Shown here piece after piece: positions 50,236 through 58,277 of a stretch of 64,000 nt of DNA. The first letter of the stretch is position 1, and each line of letters opens with the position of its first letter. The stretch spans positions 558,001 through 622,000 of the forward strand of contig NZ_JAQQFV010000002.1 of the NCBI RefSeq assembly GCF_029675105.1. Reading direction: 5' to 3'. The stretch is from Nocardia anocheti. GTDB lineage: Bacteria; Actinomycetota; Actinomycetes; Mycobacteriales; Mycobacteriaceae. Position numbers and translations under genes: made by a program. The notes beneath the pieces were generated by a model. It worked only from the letters and a program-made list of their open reading frames with translations, ran no database searches and was not told the origin of the DNA.

Positions 50236-51827
50236 CCCTGTCCCCCGGCCTGCTGCCCACCCTCGCCGCGCTGCCGGTGCTGGTGCCGCTGCTCGGCGCC
50301 GCGGCCACCCTGATCTTCGGCCGCCGCCCGCGCCTGCAATCGCTGATCTCGCTGACCGCGCTGTCGAGCGTGCTGGTGATCAGCGCGCTGCTGCTGTACC
50401 TGGCCGACCGCGATGGCACCACCGCCGTGCAGGTGGGCGGCTGGCCGACGCCGATCGGGATCACCCTGGTGGTCGACCGGCTCAGCGCCGCCATGCTGCT
50501 GGTCTCGGCGTTCGTGCTGCTGGTGGTGTCGATCTACGGTGCCGGACAGAACATCTCCGACGGCGACGACAACCAGCCCACCTCGATCTATCGCCCCACC
50601 TACCTGGTGCTGACCGCCGGTGTCTCCCAGGCGTTCCTGGCCGGTGACCTGTTCAACCTGTTCGTCGGCTTCGAGGTGCTGCTGGTGGCCTCGTTCGTGC
50701 TGCTCACCGTGGGCGCCACCGAGGAACGTATCCGTACCGGCATCGCCTACGTGATGGTGTCGATGGTGTCGTCGTTGATCTTCCTGATCGGCATCGCGCT
50801 GACCTACGGCGCCACCGGCACCCTGAACCTCGCCCAGCTGGCCCTGCGGCTCGAGGCCATCCCCGACGGCGTGCGCACGGCCTGCTACGCGGTGCTGCTG
50901 GTGGCCTTCGGCATCAAGGCGGCGGTGTTCCCGCTGTCGAGCTGGCTGCCCGACTCCTACCCCACCGCGCCCGCGCCGGTGACCGCCGTGTTCGCGGGTC
51001 TGCTCACCAAGGTCGGTGTGTACGCCATCATCCGCACGCACAGCCTGTGGTTCCCCGACGGCGCCTTCGACAACATCCTGTTGGTCTGCGGCCTGGCGAC
51101 CATGCTGATCGGCATCCTCGGCGCCATCGCCCAGAACGACATCCGCCGCCTGCTGTCGTTCACCCTGGTCAGCCACATCGGCTACATGATGTTCGGTATC
51201 GGCCTGGCCACCACCGCCGGACTCACCGGCGCGGTGTTCTACGTGGCCCACCACATCCTGGTGCAGACCGCGCTGTTCCTGGCCGTCGGCCTGATCGAGC
51301 GACAAGCCGGGTCGGTCTCGCTGCGCCGGATCGGTGGGCTGGCCGCCGCCAGTCCGCTGCTGGCGATCATGTTCCTGATCCCGGCGCTGAATCTCGGTGG
51401 TATCCCGCCGTTCTCCGGCTTCATCGGGAAAGTGGCGCTGCTCGAGGCGGGTGCCGCCAACGGCGGGGTGCTGGCCTGGGTCCTGGTCGGCGGCTCGGTG
51501 GTCACCAGTCTGCTGACCCTGTACGCGGTGGCGCGGGTGTGGAGCAAGGCGTTCTGGCGACCCCGCGCCGAGGCGCCCGAAGGCCATCTCACCGCCGCGA
51601 ATCTGCCCACCCTGGTCGAGGATTCGACCGACGTGCACTACGAGGACCGCACCGACCCCGGCCGCATGCCCGTGCTGATGACCGTCGCCACCATCAGTCT
51701 GATCGTGGCGGGCCTGGCGCTGACCGTGCTGGCCGGGCCGGTGCTCGGCATCGCCGAACGCGCGGCCGACGACCTGCACGACCCGTCGGTCTACATCGGC
51801 GCGGTCCTGGGACCGGAGCCGCGATGA
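50232..51827 (+). CDS. mnhD: Na+/H+ antiporter subunit D
   Basis: A 531-residue NuoN/M-like proton-translocating subunit with about fourteen helices. Typical stretches are VVDRLSAAMLLVSAFVLLVVSIYGAG, FVGFEVLLVASFVLLTVGATEERIRTGIAYVMVSMVSSLIFLIG, FPLSSWLPDSYPTAPAPVTAVFAGLLTKVGVYAIIRTHSL and LLSFTLVSHIGYMMFGI. Conserved Glu in helix 5 and Lys in helix 7 (GIKAAVFPLSSWLP) are present. GTG start. It works with MnhA as the ion-moving core. Confidence 0.96.
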   Translation: MTLSPGLLPTLAALPVLVPLLGAAATLIFGRRPRLQSLISLTALSSVLVISALLLYLADRDGTTAVQVGGWPTPIGITLVVDRLSAAMLLVSAFVLLVVSIYGAGQNISDGDDNQPTSIYRPTYLVLTAGVSQAFLAGDLFNLFVGFEVLLVASFVLLTVGATEERIRTGIAYVMVSMVSSLIFLIGIALTYGATGTLNLAQLALRLEAIPDGVRTACYAVLLVAFGIKAAVFPLSSWLPDSYPTAPAPVTAVFAGLLTKVGVYAIIRTHSLWFPDGAFDNILLVCGLATMLIGILGAIAQNDIRRLLSFTLVSHIGYMMFGIGLATTAGLTGAVFYVAHHILVQTALFLAVGLIERQAGSVSLRRIGGLAAASPLLAIMFLIPALNLGGIPPFSGFIGKVALLEAGAANGGVLAWVLVGGSVVTSLLTLYAVARVWSKAFWRPRAEAPEGHLTAANLPTLVEDSTDVHYEDRTDPGRMPVLMTVATISLIVAGLALTVLAGPVLGIAERAADDLHDPSVYIGAVLGPEPR

Positions 51828-52378
51828 GCCGATTGATCAATCGCGACAATGCCGTGCGCATCGGCATCCTGATCTGGCTGACCACGGTCTGGGTGGCCCT
51901 GTGGGGTGATCTGAGCATCGCCAATGTGATCGCCGGGCTGGTGGTCGCGGTGATCGTCGTCTTCGCGCTGCCGCTGCCGCTCATCCCGGTGGCGGGCTGG
52001 TTCCATCCGCTGTCGTTCCTGAAGCTCGTCGTCGTCAGCACCTATTACGCGCTCGAATCGAGCCTGCAGGTGGCCTGGTTCAGCGTGCGGCGCTCGGGCC
52101 CGCCGGTGTCGGGGGTGCTGCGCGTGCACCTGGCCTTCCAGTCCGATCTGGTGCTGGTCATGTGCACCGACCTGCTCAATCTCATCCCGGGCACCATGGT
52201 GCTGGAACTGGATCGTCCGCGCTGTGTGGTCTACGTGCACGTACTCGATGTCGGCAGTGACGCGGCGGTGGAGAAGTTCTATCGCGTCACCCGGCGACTG
52301 GAGGGCCTGATGATCGACACCTTCGAGCGGCCCGGCGAACGCCGCCGCGTCGACCCGGCGGCGGAGGTCCAGTCGTGA
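51824..52378 (+). CDS. mnhE: Na+/H+ antiporter subunit E
   Basis: A 184-residue protein with two to three N-terminal helices (ILIWLTTVWVALWGDLSIANVIAGLVVAVIVVFALPLP and PLSFLKLVVVSTYYALESSLQVAWF) and a cytoplasmic domain with the MnhE pattern LVMCTDLLNLIPGTMVLELD (the usual S/N-L-IPGT-V element) and YVHVLDVG. ATG overlaps the mnhD stop. Required for assembly or activity of the complex. Confidence 0.94.
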   Translation: MSRLINRDNAVRIGILIWLTTVWVALWGDLSIANVIAGLVVAVIVVFALPLPLIPVAGWFHPLSFLKLVVVSTYYALESSLQVAWFSVRRSGPPVSGVLRVHLAFQSDLVLVMCTDLLNLIPGTMVLELDRPRCVVYVHVLDVGSDAAVEKFYRVTRRLEGLMIDTFERPGERRRVDPAAEVQS

Positions 52379-52635
52379 CCGTCGTCGCCGTCATCGCGGG
52401 CGTACTGCTCGTCGCCGCCGCCGTCATCACCAGCTATCGGGTGCTGGCCGGGCCGAGCACCCTGGACCGGGTGGTCGGCATCGACTCGCTGATGGCCATC
52501 GCGGCCAGCGGGCTGGCGGTCTGGGCCGCCTACAGCGGCGACACCACCGTCATCCCGGCGATCGTGGCGCTGGCCCTGGTCGGTTTCCTCGGCTCGGCCG
52601 CCGTCTCCCGCTTCCGCGTCCGGGACGACCGATGA
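52375..52635 (+). CDS. mnhF: Na+/H+ antiporter subunit F
   Basis: An 86-residue protein with three helices; the family mark is RVLAGPSTLDRVVGIDSLMAIA (about residues 22-43), equal to the RxxxGPTxxDRVVALD pattern of MnhF. GTG start overlapping mnhE by four bases and its stop overlapping mnhG by four. Confidence 0.93.
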   Translation: MTVVAVIAGVLLVAAAVITSYRVLAGPSTLDRVVGIDSLMAIAASGLAVWAAYSGDTTVIPAIVALALVGFLGSAAVSRFRVRDDR

Positions 52636-53003
52636 CGACCTTCTGGGAGTGGATCTCGGCGATCCTGATCCTCACCGGCTGCGCCTTCGCCTTCACCGCG
52701 GCCCTGGGCATCGTGCGCTTCCCTGACACCCTCACACGCATGCACGCGGCGACGAAACCGCAGGTGGTCGGCCTGATCCTGGTGTTGATCGGCACCGGCA
52801 TCGACATCCGCGACGACGTCAACGTCTGGATGCTGGTGCTCACCGGCCTGTTCACCATCATCACCGCGCCCGTCATCGCGCACCTCATCGGCCGCACCGC
52901 CTACCGCGAACAACGTCACCGCGACGGCCTGCTCCGGATCAACGAACTCGGCGACGAGGCTGAGTTGGATGTGCGGCCGGGGCCGCGGGATTCTCGGCCC
53001 TGA
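52632..53003 (+). CDS. mnhG: Na+/H+ antiporter subunit G
   Basis: A 123-residue protein with three helices: WEWISAILILTGCAFAFTAALGIVRFPDTLTRMHAATKPQVVGLILVLIG contains the MnhG signature GxxRFPDxxTRMHAATK. The charged tail after TAYREQRHRDGLL is long, and its last codons lie inside the large inverted repeat at 52989-53079; the tail sequence may therefore have been changed by the element. Last gene of the operon. Confidence 0.93.
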   Translation: MTTFWEWISAILILTGCAFAFTAALGIVRFPDTLTRMHAATKPQVVGLILVLIGTGIDIRDDVNVWMLVLTGLFTIITAPVIAHLIGRTAYREQRHRDGLLRINELGDEAELDVRPGPRDSRP

Positions 53004-53079
53004 GGGCCTCGCCTCCGAGGGGCGATACTTCGGCTGCGCCGGGACGTCTCGCCCCTCGGAGGCGAGGCAGCCGAGAATC
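52989..53079. repeat. Large nested inverted repeat between mnhG and PAP2 gene
   Basis: Outer arms GATTCTCGGC (52989-52998) and GCCGAGAATC (53070-53079) enclose a perfect 20-bp inverted repeat, GCCTCGCCTCCGAGGGGCGA at 53006-53025 and its complement at 53049-53068, around a 23-base loop. The outer arms share the NTTCTCGGC end of the ~110-bp repeat family but the core is unrelated. It contains the mnhG stop codon, and lies between two converging genes, so it will terminate transcription both ways. It may be a member of a second small-element family. Confidence 0.88.
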
Positions 53080-53108
53080 CGTGGTGGTCCGGTTCGGGGG
53101 TGGCGTGG

Positions 53109-54476
53109 TCAGGTCGCCGGGGCGGGTCCAGTCGTAACGGGGGGTTGCTGCGCGACGCCGTGGGGCGCGGTGGCGAACCAGGTGGCGTGGAAGGCCAGGA
53201 CGACGGCGGTGAGAGCACCGATGACGATCGCGCCCGCCGCCACCGGATACTCCGCCATCGGCACCGCCAGGTACCGGTAGGCCACCAGCAGCCCCGCGAA
53301 CACCACCGCGCCGAAGGCCACCAGCCGCACCCGGAACAGCCCCCACCCGCGCTCCGGCGCGCGCAGGGCCGATTCCACGGTCAGGCACAGCACCGCACCG
53401 GCCACCAGGTCGACGCCGTAGTGGTAGCCGAAGCCCAGCGTCGCGGCCACCGTGGCGGCCAGCCAGAAAGCCCCGCCCAAGCGCAGCCAGGCGGGCGCGC
53501 GCGACCCGTCGACGTCACGACGGGTGTGGATGAACAGCGACAGCGCCCAGGCGGTGTGCATCGAGGGCATGCAGTTGCGCGGGGTGAACGCGTCGAAGGG
53601 CAGCGCGGCCGGATCGCGGTCGATCGGCGGCACCATCGAGGGCCAGAAATTGCCCACCTGGAATCCGGCGCCGTCGGCCCCGTAGGCGAACATCGGCCCG
53701 ACCACCGGGAACAGCACATAGAACAGCGGCCCGACCAGCCCGAGCACCAGGAATGTGCGCACCAGATAGTGGCTCGGCCACTGCCCGGTCGGCACCACCC
53801 GGCGCAGCTGCCACACCGCGACCACGATCGCCGCCACCGGCAGTTCGATATAGACCCAGTGCAGCACCGCGTAGACCTCGGGCCCGAGCACGTCGAGCAC
53901 CCGCCCCACCACCCAGGACGGGTCACCGAGCGCGTGATCGGCGAGGACGAGATATTCGTCGAGCACGGTGGGGTGCACCGCCGAGGTGACGTGCAACCAC
54001 ACATCGCCGACCTTGGTGGCCAGCACCAGCAGCGCGCCCAGCGCCGCGGCCTTCAGCGCGTCGGCGCGTTCGCGGCCCCGCCAGCGCACCGCCGCGATCA
54101 CCGCGAGCGCGGTGAGCACGATGGTCGGCCCGTTGCCGACGGTGAACGGCTTGCCGTCGAGCAGCCGCAGCGCCACCCACACCGCGTCGATCCCGATCGC
54201 CGCCGCGACCGCGAGGACCCGTCGTCGCGCGTTGACCCCGACCAGCGCCAGGATCAGCCCGGCCCACGGCACCGACATGGACTTCGGCGTGCCGACGTAG
54301 TCCCTGGCCAGGCTCGCCAGCGGACCGCCGAAGCCGTTGAGCCACGCGGCGACCTGGAGCCCGATCAGCAGCGCGAGCACCGCGCACACCGCGACAACAG
54401 CGAGTGTGCGTGGTTCGCGCAGGCGAGCGCCCAGGGCCCCACCCCCCGCCACGATGCGTGGATGTTCGACAAGCAT
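53109..54476 (-). CDS. PAP2 superfamily integral membrane phosphatase/transferase
   Basis: A 455-residue membrane protein with about eleven hydrophobic segments. The PAP2-type active site is split as RNCMPSMHTAWALSLFIHTRR (about residue 305; His in SMHTAW) and FGYHYGVDLVAGAVLCL (about 355; His-Tyr-x-x-Asp). The first phosphate-contact motif is weaker. The arrangement recalls Aur1/inositol phosphorylceramide synthase-like PAP2 proteins of actinobacteria, so lipid head-group transfer or dephosphorylation outside the membrane is likely. ATG at 54476; ribosome binding site poor. Confidence 0.85.
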   Translation of the reverse strand: MLVEHPRIVAGGGALGARLREPRTLAVVAVCAVLALLIGLQVAAWLNGFGGPLASLARDYVGTPKSMSVPWAGLILALVGVNARRRVLAVAAAIGIDAVWVALRLLDGKPFTVGNGPTIVLTALAVIAAVRWRGRERADALKAAALGALLVLATKVGDVWLHVTSAVHPTVLDEYLVLADHALGDPSWVVGRVLDVLGPEVYAVLHWVYIELPVAAIVVAVWQLRRVVPTGQWPSHYLVRTFLVLGLVGPLFYVLFPVVGPMFAYGADGAGFQVGNFWPSMVPPIDRDPAALPFDAFTPRNCMPSMHTAWALSLFIHTRRDVDGSRAPAWLRLGGAFWLAATVAATLGFGYHYGVDLVAGAVLCLTVESALRAPERGWGLFRVRLVAFGAVVFAGLLVAYRYLAVPMAEYPVAAGAIVIGALTAVVLAFHATWFATAPHGVAQQPPVTTGPAPAT

Positions 54477-54526
54477 CCAAACATCGTAAACGGCCGGTGA
54501 ACGGCGTCAGGACGCGTAGCTGAACG

Positions 54527-55669
54527 CTACTGATCCAGCTCCCGAACCAGCGCGTCGACCACCGCGACGAGATCACCCTGCGAACGCGCCGCCACCTGAC
54601 GTTGCCGCTGGTAGGAGGCCCCGTGCCGGGGAATCTCGGCCACCGCGGCCAGTTCGTCGGCGCAGCCGAGCCGCTTGGCCGTGGGCTCGAGCCGGGTGAG
54701 CAGATCCATCAGATCGTCTGTGACCAAGCGCTCATTGCTGGCGTCGTCGACGATCACGATGGCGTCGAGTCCGTAGCGCGCCGCGCGCCACTTGTTCTCC
54801 TGCACGTGCCAGGGCGGCAGCGTCGGCAGGTCCTCGCCGTCGTCGAGCCTGCGCTCCAGATCCACCACGAGACAGTGGATCAGCGCGGCCACCGAGGCCA
54901 GTTCGGCCCGGCTGGAGAGCCCATCGCACACCCGCACCTCGATGGTGCCCCACTTGGGCGCGGGCCGGATGTCCCAGTGCATGCCGCCGAGCTGCTCGAA
55001 CACGCCGGTCTTGAGCTGGTCGTGTACGAAACCCTCGAACTGGCGCCAGTTCTCGAACTGGAACGGCAGTCCGGCGGTGGGCAGCTGCTGGAACATCAGC
55101 GCGCGATTGCTGGCGTAGCCGGTGTCGTCACCGGACCACATCGGCGAGGACGCCGAGAGCGCCAGCAGATGCGGATACGACAGCAGCAGCGAGTTCAGGA
55201 TCGGGAAGACCTTGTCGCGGTGCGAGACTCCCACGTGCACGTGCACGCCCCAGATCAGCATCTGGCGGCCCCACCACTGGGTGCGCTCGATCAGCTCGTC
55301 GTAGTGCGGCGAGCGGGTGAGCTGCTGGGTCGACCACGGCGCGAAGGGATGGGTGCCCGCGCAGAACAGGTCGACCCCGAGCGGATCGGCGGCCCGGCGC
55401 ACCGCGTCCATGGTGCCGCGCAGGTCCTCGACCGCCCCGCCGACCGTGTCGTGCACACCGGTCACCAGTTCGACGGTGTTGCGCAGCAATTCCTTGGTGA
55501 CCTGCTGGGTCCCGTCGTGGGCCCGCAGATCACCGACGGCGTCGAACACCGTCGACGCGGTATTGGACAGATCGCGCGTCACCTTGTCGACGAGCGCGAT
55601 CTCCCATTCGATCCCGATCGTGGGCCGGGGCGAACCGTGAAACGCCACCGAGGGGATCGCACCGGCCAT
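54527..55669 (-). CDS. Carboxylate-amine ligase, YbdK/GCS2 family
   Basis: A 380-residue ATP-dependent glutamate-cysteine ligase-like enzyme. The N-terminal PTIGIEWEIALVDKVTRDLSN gives the metal-binding GxExE-like element; LIWGVHVHVGVSHRDKV is the conserved His-rich strand and GTIEVRVCDG the C-terminal acidic element. The family makes gamma-glutamyl amides; some members make gamma-glutamylcysteine, as in the EgtA or GCS2 class, but substrate cannot be set from sequence. ATG at 55669 is the family N-terminus; longer upstream frame lies over the sodC gene. Orthologue by position: Mycobacterium tuberculosis Rv0433. Confidence 0.9.
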   Translation of the reverse strand: MAGAIPSVAFHGSPRPTIGIEWEIALVDKVTRDLSNTASTVFDAVGDLRAHDGTQQVTKELLRNTVELVTGVHDTVGGAVEDLRGTMDAVRRAADPLGVDLFCAGTHPFAPWSTQQLTRSPHYDELIERTQWWGRQMLIWGVHVHVGVSHRDKVFPILNSLLLSYPHLLALSASSPMWSGDDTGYASNRALMFQQLPTAGLPFQFENWRQFEGFVHDQLKTGVFEQLGGMHWDIRPAPKWGTIEVRVCDGLSSRAELASVAALIHCLVVDLERRLDDGEDLPTLPPWHVQENKWRAARYGLDAIVIVDDASNERLVTDDLMDLLTRLEPTAKRLGCADELAAVAEIPRHGASYQRQRQVAARSQGDLVAVVDALVRELDQ

Positions 55670-55679
55670 CCGCGTCTCG

Positions 55680-56375
55680 CTAACCGACGACGCCGCAGGC
55701 GACGCGGGTGCCCGCGTCACCGGTGGACAGCGTGGTCTCGTCCGGGCCGGTGCCACCCTCGCGGGTGTAGCGCGGCGGGATGTTGCCGAAGTTGTCGGCA
55801 CCCGAGTGCACGATCAGCGCCTTGCCCTTGACCTGGTCCAGGGTGATCGCGTCGGTCTGGGTGACCAGCTCGGCGGTGCCGTCGCCGAGCACCTGCAGCG
55901 AGGCGAGGTCGCCGCTGGCCGGGTGCGCGTTGGCGGCGCCGACCTGCAGATGACCACCGGCGGAAGCGAAGTCGCCCTCGCACTTGCCGGTCTGGTGGAA
56001 GTGCAGGCCGTGGAAGCCGGGCTGCAGGTTGCGCGCCTCGACGGTGACGACCAGGTGGCCGCCCTCGGAGACGATGGTCGCGGTGCCCACATCGGCGCCC
56101 GAACCGTCCTTGAGCTCGGCCTTCAGTCCGCCCGCGGCGGGCGCGCCGTGGCTGTCACCGTGATCGCCACCCTCGGTGGTCGGCGCGCCGTGGCCGCCAC
56201 CGTGTCCGCCTTCGCTGCCCGCGGGCGGAGGCGAGCTGGTCCACACCGGCGGGGTGGTCCCCTTGACGTCCGTCGACTCCTGGCTGTTGGTGCAGGCGGC
56301 GAGCCCGAACACGGCGACCGCGAGAACCGGGGTCACAGTGCGCCAGGACGGGCGACGAGTGGTCGACGTGGCCAT
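55680..56375 (-). CDS. sodC: Superoxide dismutase [Cu-Zn], lipoprotein
   Basis: A 231-residue exported SOD that removes superoxide outside the membrane. Signal peptide and lipobox: MATSTTRRPSWRTVTPVLAV through LAAC (Cys about 28). A His/Gly/Asp-rich linker (GSEGGHGGGHGAPTTEGGDH) could bind metal. The SOD domain has HGLHFHQTGKCEG (Cu ligands and disulfide Cys), ASAGGHLQVG, HSGADNFGNIPPRYT and the final GTRVACGVVG. GAAGGAGAG is upstream of the ATG at 56375. Gene order with the ligase, LytR_C gene and def is as in mycobacteria (Rv0432). Confidence 0.95.
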   Translation of the reverse strand: MATSTTRRPSWRTVTPVLAVAVFGLAACTNSQESTDVKGTTPPVWTSSPPPAGSEGGHGGGHGAPTTEGGDHGDSHGAPAAGGLKAELKDGSGADVGTATIVSEGGHLVVTVEARNLQPGFHGLHFHQTGKCEGDFASAGGHLQVGAANAHPASGDLASLQVLGDGTAELVTQTDAITLDQVKGKALIVHSGADNFGNIPPRYTREGGTGPDETTLSTGDAGTRVACGVVG

Positions 56376-56440
56376 CGGGGAACTCTCCTTCGTGGACAGG
56401 GCTGTACCGCTCAAGATGATGCCACAGCGTCGGGGCGGCA

Positions 56441-56459
56441 CCCGGCACCGCGTGCCGGG
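56441..56459 (-). terminator. Hairpin after the LytR_C gene
   Basis: CCCGGCAC-CGC-GTGCCGGG, an 8-bp stem with a 3-base loop, 7 bases past the stop of the LytR_C-domain gene on the minus strand and upstream of sodC. Confidence 0.7.
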
Positions 56460-56465
56460 CCTGGT

Positions 56466-57044
56466 TCAGCGACCGGTCAGCACGACCACGACACCCGGAC
56501 TGGTGTCGCCTTCCTTGGGCGCCACCGTGCCACCGATCTCCTGCGCGATCTCGGTCGCGGCGGCCTTGTCGTTGGCGCCGCCCCCGTAGAACACGGTGGT
56601 GGTGGTCAGATTCGCGCCGCTGTAGTTGCCGGTGCTGACGTTGCTCCAGCCCGAGGAGGTCAACTCGCTCGCGGTGCGCGCGGCCAGTCCGGCGACCAGG
56701 CTGTTGTTCAGCACCCGCACCGGCACGCTCTGATCCACGCCGCTCGCCTCGGCGGGCGTGGTGGTCGGCGTGGTCGTCGTGGTGGTGGTGCTCGGCGCGG
56801 CGGTGGTCGTCGTCGGGGTCGCGGCCGCGCTGGTGGTCGTCACGGGCGCGGTGGTCGCGGGCGCCTGCGCGACCGCGCTGGTCGTGGTGGAGGTTTCGGT
56901 ATGCTCGGCCGCGTCGGTGGCGTCGGCGTCGGAGTTCGACAGCGACATCGCACCCAGCCCGGCGAAAACGATGGCCAGCGCGATCAACACCATCGCCAGC
57001 GCGCGCAGCGGTGGGCCGCCGGGGGTGGGATTCGGGTTGCTCAC
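56466..57044 (-). CDS. LytR C-terminal-domain membrane protein
   Basis: A 192-residue protein: one N-terminal membrane helix (ALAMVLIALAIVFAGLGAMSL), a Thr/Ala/Val-rich linker of about 65 residues built of runs of T and V-T (TTTTTAAPSTTTTTTTPTTT type), then a LytR_C domain (SVPVRVLNNSLVAGLAARTASELTSSGWSNVSTGNYSGANLTTTTVFYGGGANDKAAATEIAQEIGG). The domain is found outside the cell next to peptidoglycan. GTG start. Position equals Rv0431 of Mycobacterium tuberculosis. The low-complexity linker is a likely glycosylation target (inference). Confidence 0.9.
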   Translation of the reverse strand: MSNPNPTPGGPPLRALAMVLIALAIVFAGLGAMSLSNSDADATDAAEHTETSTTTSAVAQAPATTAPVTTTSAAATPTTTTAAPSTTTTTTTPTTTPAEASGVDQSVPVRVLNNSLVAGLAARTASELTSSGWSNVSTGNYSGANLTTTTVFYGGGANDKAAATEIAQEIGGTVAPKEGDTSPGVVVVLTGR

Positions 57045-57092
57045 CCGCGCAACCCTAGTCGCATCGGGGTGGCCGTGTCGGTGACTGTCATG

Positions 57093-57395
57093 TCAGACCT
57101 GGAAGCCGAGTCGGCGCGCGGCGCGCGCTTTCTGCCTGCTCGCCCGCAGTCTGCGCAGCCGCTTGACCAGCATCGGGTCGGCCGCCAGCGCTTCGTCCTT
57201 GTCGACGACCGCGTTGAGCACCTGGTAGTACCGGGTGGCCGACATGGCGAACAGTTCGCGGATCGCGTCTTCCTTGGCCCCCGCGTACTTCCACCATTTG
57301 CGCTCGAAGTCGAGGATGTCGAGCTCACGGCGACTCAGGCCGGTCTCGTCGTCGACCGCCGATTCCTCGATGTTGCGAGCCGCTGCGCCGTCCAT
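57093..57395 (-). CDS. DUF3263 protein
   Basis: A 100-residue cytoplasmic protein with DETGLSRRELDILDFERKWWKYAGAKEDAIRELFAMSATRYYQVLNAVVDKDEALAADPMLVKRLRRLRASRQKAR, the DUF3263 pattern; the middle looks like a helix-turn-helix (IRELFAMSATRYYQVLNAVVDK) with a basic tail, so DNA binding is possible. GAGGGAGC precedes the ATG at 57395. Corresponds by position to Rv0430. Divergent from def; 180 bases separate them. Confidence 0.9.
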   Translation of the reverse strand: MDGAAARNIEESAVDDETGLSRRELDILDFERKWWKYAGAKEDAIRELFAMSATRYYQVLNAVVDKDEALAADPMLVKRLRRLRASRQKARAARRLGFQV

Positions 57396-57575
57396 CTTGC
57401 TCCCTCGCCGAGTATCACGAGATGAAAATGACGCTTGCACGTCGCGGATCATTCAACCACGCCCCCACCGGATCGTCCGACCGATGCCCCGGCGTGTTGA
57501 CCGACGGCCAGCAGGGTGTCGGCTGCCACAGGGGTCGCCGTTCGCACCAGCGCGCAGGCGGCGATAATGGCCGAC

Positions 57576-58166
57576 ATGGCAATTCTCCCGATCGTGATCG
57601 TCGGTGACCCCGTCCTCCACAACCCCACCGCGAAGGTGACGGAGACGCCCGAGGAGCTGGCCCCGCTGATCGCGGACATGTACGACACGCTCGCCGAATC
57701 CAAGGGTGTCGGCCTCGCGGCCAACCAGGTCGGCGTCGGCAAGCGCCTGTTCGTCTACGACTGCCCCGATGTCGACGCGGCGGGCAAGCAGGTCCGCCGC
57801 AAGGGCGTCGTGGTCAACCCGGTGCTGGAGACCTCGGCGATCCCCGAGACCATGCCCGACCCCGACGACGACGAGGAAGGCTGCCTGTCGGTCCCCGGCG
57901 AGCAGTTCCCGACCGGTCGCGCCGACTGGGCCAAGGTCACCGGCACCGACGAGAACGGCCACCCGGTCGAACTGGAGGGCACCGGCTTCTTCGCCCGCAT
58001 GCTCCAGCACGAGGTGGGCCACCTCGACGGCTTCCTCTACGTCGACGTGCTGATCGGCCGCAACGCCCGCGCGGCCAAGAAGGCGATCAAGCGCAACGGC
58101 TGGGGCACACCGGGTCTGAGCTGGATCCCCGGCACCGTCCCCGACCCCTTCGGCCATGACGACTGA
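57576..58166 (+). CDS. def: Peptide deformylase
   Basis: Removes the formyl group from new proteins; essential metalloenzyme. The 196-residue protein has the three motifs: [10 protein letters not shown] (about 45), EEGCLSVPG (Cys ligand about 108) and [14 protein letters not shown] (His ligands and Glu, about 150). ATG at 57576 ([17 protein letters not shown]) matches the mycobacterial N-terminus; an ATG at 57567 would add three residues. It is the first of def-GNAT-xthA, as in Mycobacterium tuberculosis Rv0429c-Rv0427c. Repeat copy C begins 2 bases after its stop. Confidence 0.96.
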   Translation: MAILPIVIVGDPVLHNPTAKVTETPEELAPLIADMYDTLAESKGVGLAANQVGVGKRLFVYDCPDVDAAGKQVRRKGVVVNPVLETSAIPETMPDPDDDEEGCLSVPGEQFPTGRADWAKVTGTDENGHPVELEGTGFFARMLQHEVGHLDGFLYVDVLIGRNARAAKKAIKRNGWGTPGLSWIPGTVPDPFGHDD

Positions 58167-58168
58167 GT

Positions 58169-58276
58169 CATGGCGGCTGGCGCCGCGCGTTCTCGGCCTG
58201 TTCCCTCGGCCTTCCCTCCCTCCGGGCACTCCTTCGTCGCACCCTCCGCTCAGTCCAGGCCGAGGCGGCCGAGAAC
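58169..58276 (-). repeat. Copy C of the ~110-bp interspersed repeat (reverse orientation)
   Basis: On the plus strand it begins CATGGCGGCTGGCGCCGCGC (tail in reverse), GTTCTCGGCC at 58189-58198, the reversed core GGGCACTCCTTCGTCGCACC (58223-58242), and ends GGCCGAGAAC at 58267-58276, one base before the ATG of the GNAT gene. It fills the whole space between def and the GNAT gene. Relative to copies A and B it is inverted. Confidence 0.85.
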
Positions 58277-58277
58277 G

